From contig JAHZIB010000004.1 in the NCBI GenBank assembly GCA_019419955.1, positions 1 to 64,000 on the forward strand: DNA of 64,000 nucleotides. Reading direction: 5' to 3'. The notes under the pieces are model-generated. The model had not been told where the DNA came from and did not search any database. It saw nothing but the letters and a program-made list of their open reading frames with translations. This stretch comes from Clostridiales bacterium (lineage in GTDB: Bacteria; Bacillota; Clostridia; TANB77; CAG-508). The translations under genes and the position numbers were made by a program. The stretch's first letter is position 1. Each line of letters starts with the position of its first letter. Positions 62,466-64,000 of this stretch are shown piece after piece.

Positions 62466-63369
62466 TTACATTACCCCCTGTCTTTTTCAAAAATGCATCT
62501 TCAAGAGTTACGATTTTCTCTTGCAAAGAATATATTTTGATATCTTGTAAAACTAATTTTTTCACAATTTCAGAAACATTTTGCCTATTTGAACTAACAC
62601 TAATGTGTGTATCATCTATAATTTCGGCAATGTCTCCTAAAAGAATTTTTGCCCTGTTAGGATTATCTACTTCTATAGTATAATTTCCACTCGAAGCATC
62701 TTTCTTTACACTGTCTAAACTGCTATTTTCTACTATGATTCCATTTTTTATAATGCACACTTTATTACAGAAACTTTCTAATTCTGCCAAATTATGGCTT
62801 GAGATTAGGATTCCCATATTTTCTTCAGTAGCAAGTTTTGTTAAAAGAGTACGTAGTTCCTTAATGCCTTCTGGGTCTAATCCATTAGTTGGTTCATCAA
62901 GAATTAGAAGATTAGGTCTATGAAGTATTGCTTGAGCAACGCCAAGTCTTTGTCTCATACCAAGAGAATATTTAGAAACTTTATCATTTATTCTATTTTC
63001 CAAACCAACGAGTTTTACAACCTCATCAATACGAGAATTAGTTACACCTTTATATAGATTAGAAATTAATTTCAAATTATCATATCCAGTTAAATACATA
63101 TATAAGTCGGGATTTTCTATAATAGCACCAACTTTAGAAATTGCTTTTTCAAAATTTGATTCAATGTCAAATCCATTTACTATAACTTTGCCACTATTTA
63201 TTTTTTGCAGGCCTAAGATTAGTTTAATGGTTGTAGTTTTCCCCGCTCCATTAGGCCCAATAAAACCTAAGATGTCTCCTTTTGATATTTCAAGAGAAAC
63301 TCCCTTTAAGATTTCTTTTTTTCTAAAAGATTTGTGCAAGTTTTCGCACTTTAAAATTACATTTTGCAA
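62458..63369 (-). CDS. ABC transporter ATP-binding protein (BcrA type)
   Basis: A 303-aa ATPase. Walker A GPNGAGKTT, Q-loop near AIIENPDLY, signature YSLGMRQRLGVAQ, Walker B LLILDEPTNGLDP and the His of the H-loop (ISSHNLAELE) are all present. The C-terminal 70 residues match the DUF4162-like extension of BcrA-type exporters. TTG 63369 lies 11 nt after AGGAGG. With the coupled permease it forms a complete exporter, perhaps for bacitracin-like or peptide substrates; no sensor kinase or regulator is adjacent in the window. Confidence 0.9.
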   Translation of the reverse strand: MQNVILKCENLHKSFRKKEILKGVSLEISKGDILGFIGPNGAGKTTTIKLILGLQKINSGKVIVNGFDIESNFEKAISKVGAIIENPDLYMYLTGYDNLKLISNLYKGVTNSRIDEVVKLVGLENRINDKVSKYSLGMRQRLGVAQAILHRPNLLILDEPTNGLDPEGIKELRTLLTKLATEENMGILISSHNLAELESFCNKVCIIKNGIIVENSSLDSVKKDASSGNYTIEVDNPNRAKILLGDIAEIIDDTHISVSSNRQNVSEIVKKLVLQDIKIYSLQEKIVTLEDAFLKKTGGNVID

Positions 63370-63600
63370 TTTAAAAACAACCTCCTTTTAATTATGGAAG
63401 ATTTAGCTTTATGAAAGTTAAGATTATAAAGTTAATGTCAATCTTCTCATAAGTTCAAATTTTTACTGCAAAAATATAATACCATAAATTTCTTAATATG
63501 CAAGTTATAAATAATTAAGAAATTCTTAACAAAGGTAATTAAAAAAAAGATTGAATAAAAAATAAAAAAGAGAAAATAATAATGAAAAGGAGGATAAGTT

Positions 63601-63861
63601 ATGAATCAGGAAATTATTGAAAATTTAAATAAATTTAAAGAAAGAAAAATTAGAGTTGAGCAGAAAGGTTTTTTAAAAATCAGGTTTTTTATTGATGAGT
63701 TAAATTACTCAATCGAGGACGATATTTTAAAGCTTACAGATGAAGACAGTGAAATATATATGAAGATTAACACAAATCAAATTTATAAAATAGATGGAGA
63801 AAATAATAAAGTATCATTATACTTAGATAATGATACTATGGTAGAATTAGTAAATATTTAA
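63601..63861 (+). CDS. Hypothetical protein, 86 aa
   Basis: A small, beta-rich soluble protein (RKIRVEQKGFLKIRFFIDEL, then EDSEIYMKINTNQIYKIDGE). ATG 63601 follows AAAAGGAGGATAAGTT. It ends 1 nt before the stop of the convergent partial gene. No family recognised. Confidence 0.65.
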   Translation: MNQEIIENLNKFKERKIRVEQKGFLKIRFFIDELNYSIEDDILKLTDEDSEIYMKINTNQIYKIDGENNKVSLYLDNDTMVELVNI

Positions 63862-64000
63862 TTATTTCTTTCTTAGTCTTTCGAAATCTTCATCATCTAG
63901 ATTTCGAAGGCTAAATTCAAGAAGAGTAATTACAGTTTTATTAAAAGATAAGTTTTTTAAATTGGCAAGAGTTTGCACATCATCTACTACATTTTCTGGT
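63862..64000 (-). CDS. Partial gene, C-terminal end of an unknown protein
   Basis: On the minus strand an open frame enters from the right edge and stops at 63862-63864. The visible 45 residues (PENVVDDVQTLANLKNLSFN, then LEFSLRNLDDEDFERLRKK) are helical and acidic. The start is outside the window and no family is apparent. Confidence 0.55.
   Translation of the reverse strand, partial: PENVVDDVQTLANLKNLSFNKTVITLLEFSLRNLDDEDFERLRKK

Overview
The window is AT-rich chromosomal DNA from a low-GC Gram-positive bacterium (Bacillota, most likely a gut-type member of class Clostridia). Evidence: the rpmG-secE-nusG-rplK-rplA-rplJ-rplL and rpsB-tsf blocks with AGGAGG ribosome binding sites, consensus sigma-A promoters, frequent GTG/TTG starts, a rubredoxin, a (2R,4S)-2,4-diaminopentanoate dehydrogenase-like gene, and mobile elements of clostridial type (Tn4451-like and MobV/RepA_N elements). 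I cannot name a genus.

Layout. 0.3-5.5 kb: an unknown gene, then the ribosomal/transcription block with an L10-type leader. 6-20 kb: housekeeping genes (GT-C membrane proteins, HtrA-type protease, RNase HII, pyrimidine-nucleoside phosphorylase, S2/EF-Ts, two pseudouridine synthases), with a frameshifted phosphatase/nuclease-fold gene at 14.9 kb. 19.6-23.3 kb: a winged-helix replication-relaxation-like protein convergent with an orphan VirD4/TraG-like ATPase, with a broken GNAT-like gene between them. 23.6-26.1 kb: a flippase, HU and rubredoxin.

26.2-45.7 kb is an accessory island beside tRNA-Leu(UAA). Its right part (37.54-45.67 kb) is a well-delimited integrative mobilizable element. It has 57-bp direct repeats (attL and tRNA-Leu attR), a tyrosine integrase and a small excisionase behind a long structured leader, a RepA_N initiator, a MobV relaxase with an oriT-like inverted repeat, and a cargo operon set: a radical SAM/SPASM enzyme translationally coupled to a 103-aa membrane peptide, a DUF1016 nuclease and a DUF6076-type protein. 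Its left part (about 26.2-37.5 kb) combines a Tn4451-like mobilizable transposon (large serine recombinase, MobV relaxase, TnpV), a zinc-ribbon/NUMOD endonuclease, a convincing type I toxin-antitoxin locus at 29.7-30.1 kb, and the ruins of an older element (RepA_N, TnpV and ISAs1 transposase pseudogenes). A degraded att-like sequence at 26.2 kb suggests tandem accretion at the same tRNA.

45.9-64 kb returns to core genes: glmS, a cysteine desulfurase, a split TauE/SafE permease pair, glutamate racemase, a two-OB-fold SSB-like protein, scpB, a short prolyl-tRNA synthetase, a DUF4364 regulator, a membrane J-domain protein, the diaminopentanoate dehydrogenase-like gene and a two-gene ABC exporter. 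Two dispersed intergenic repeat families tie the chromosome together: a 110-150-bp hairpin/MITE-like element (four copies) and a smaller GGGACAC-type repeat that supplies stop codons to two unrelated genes.
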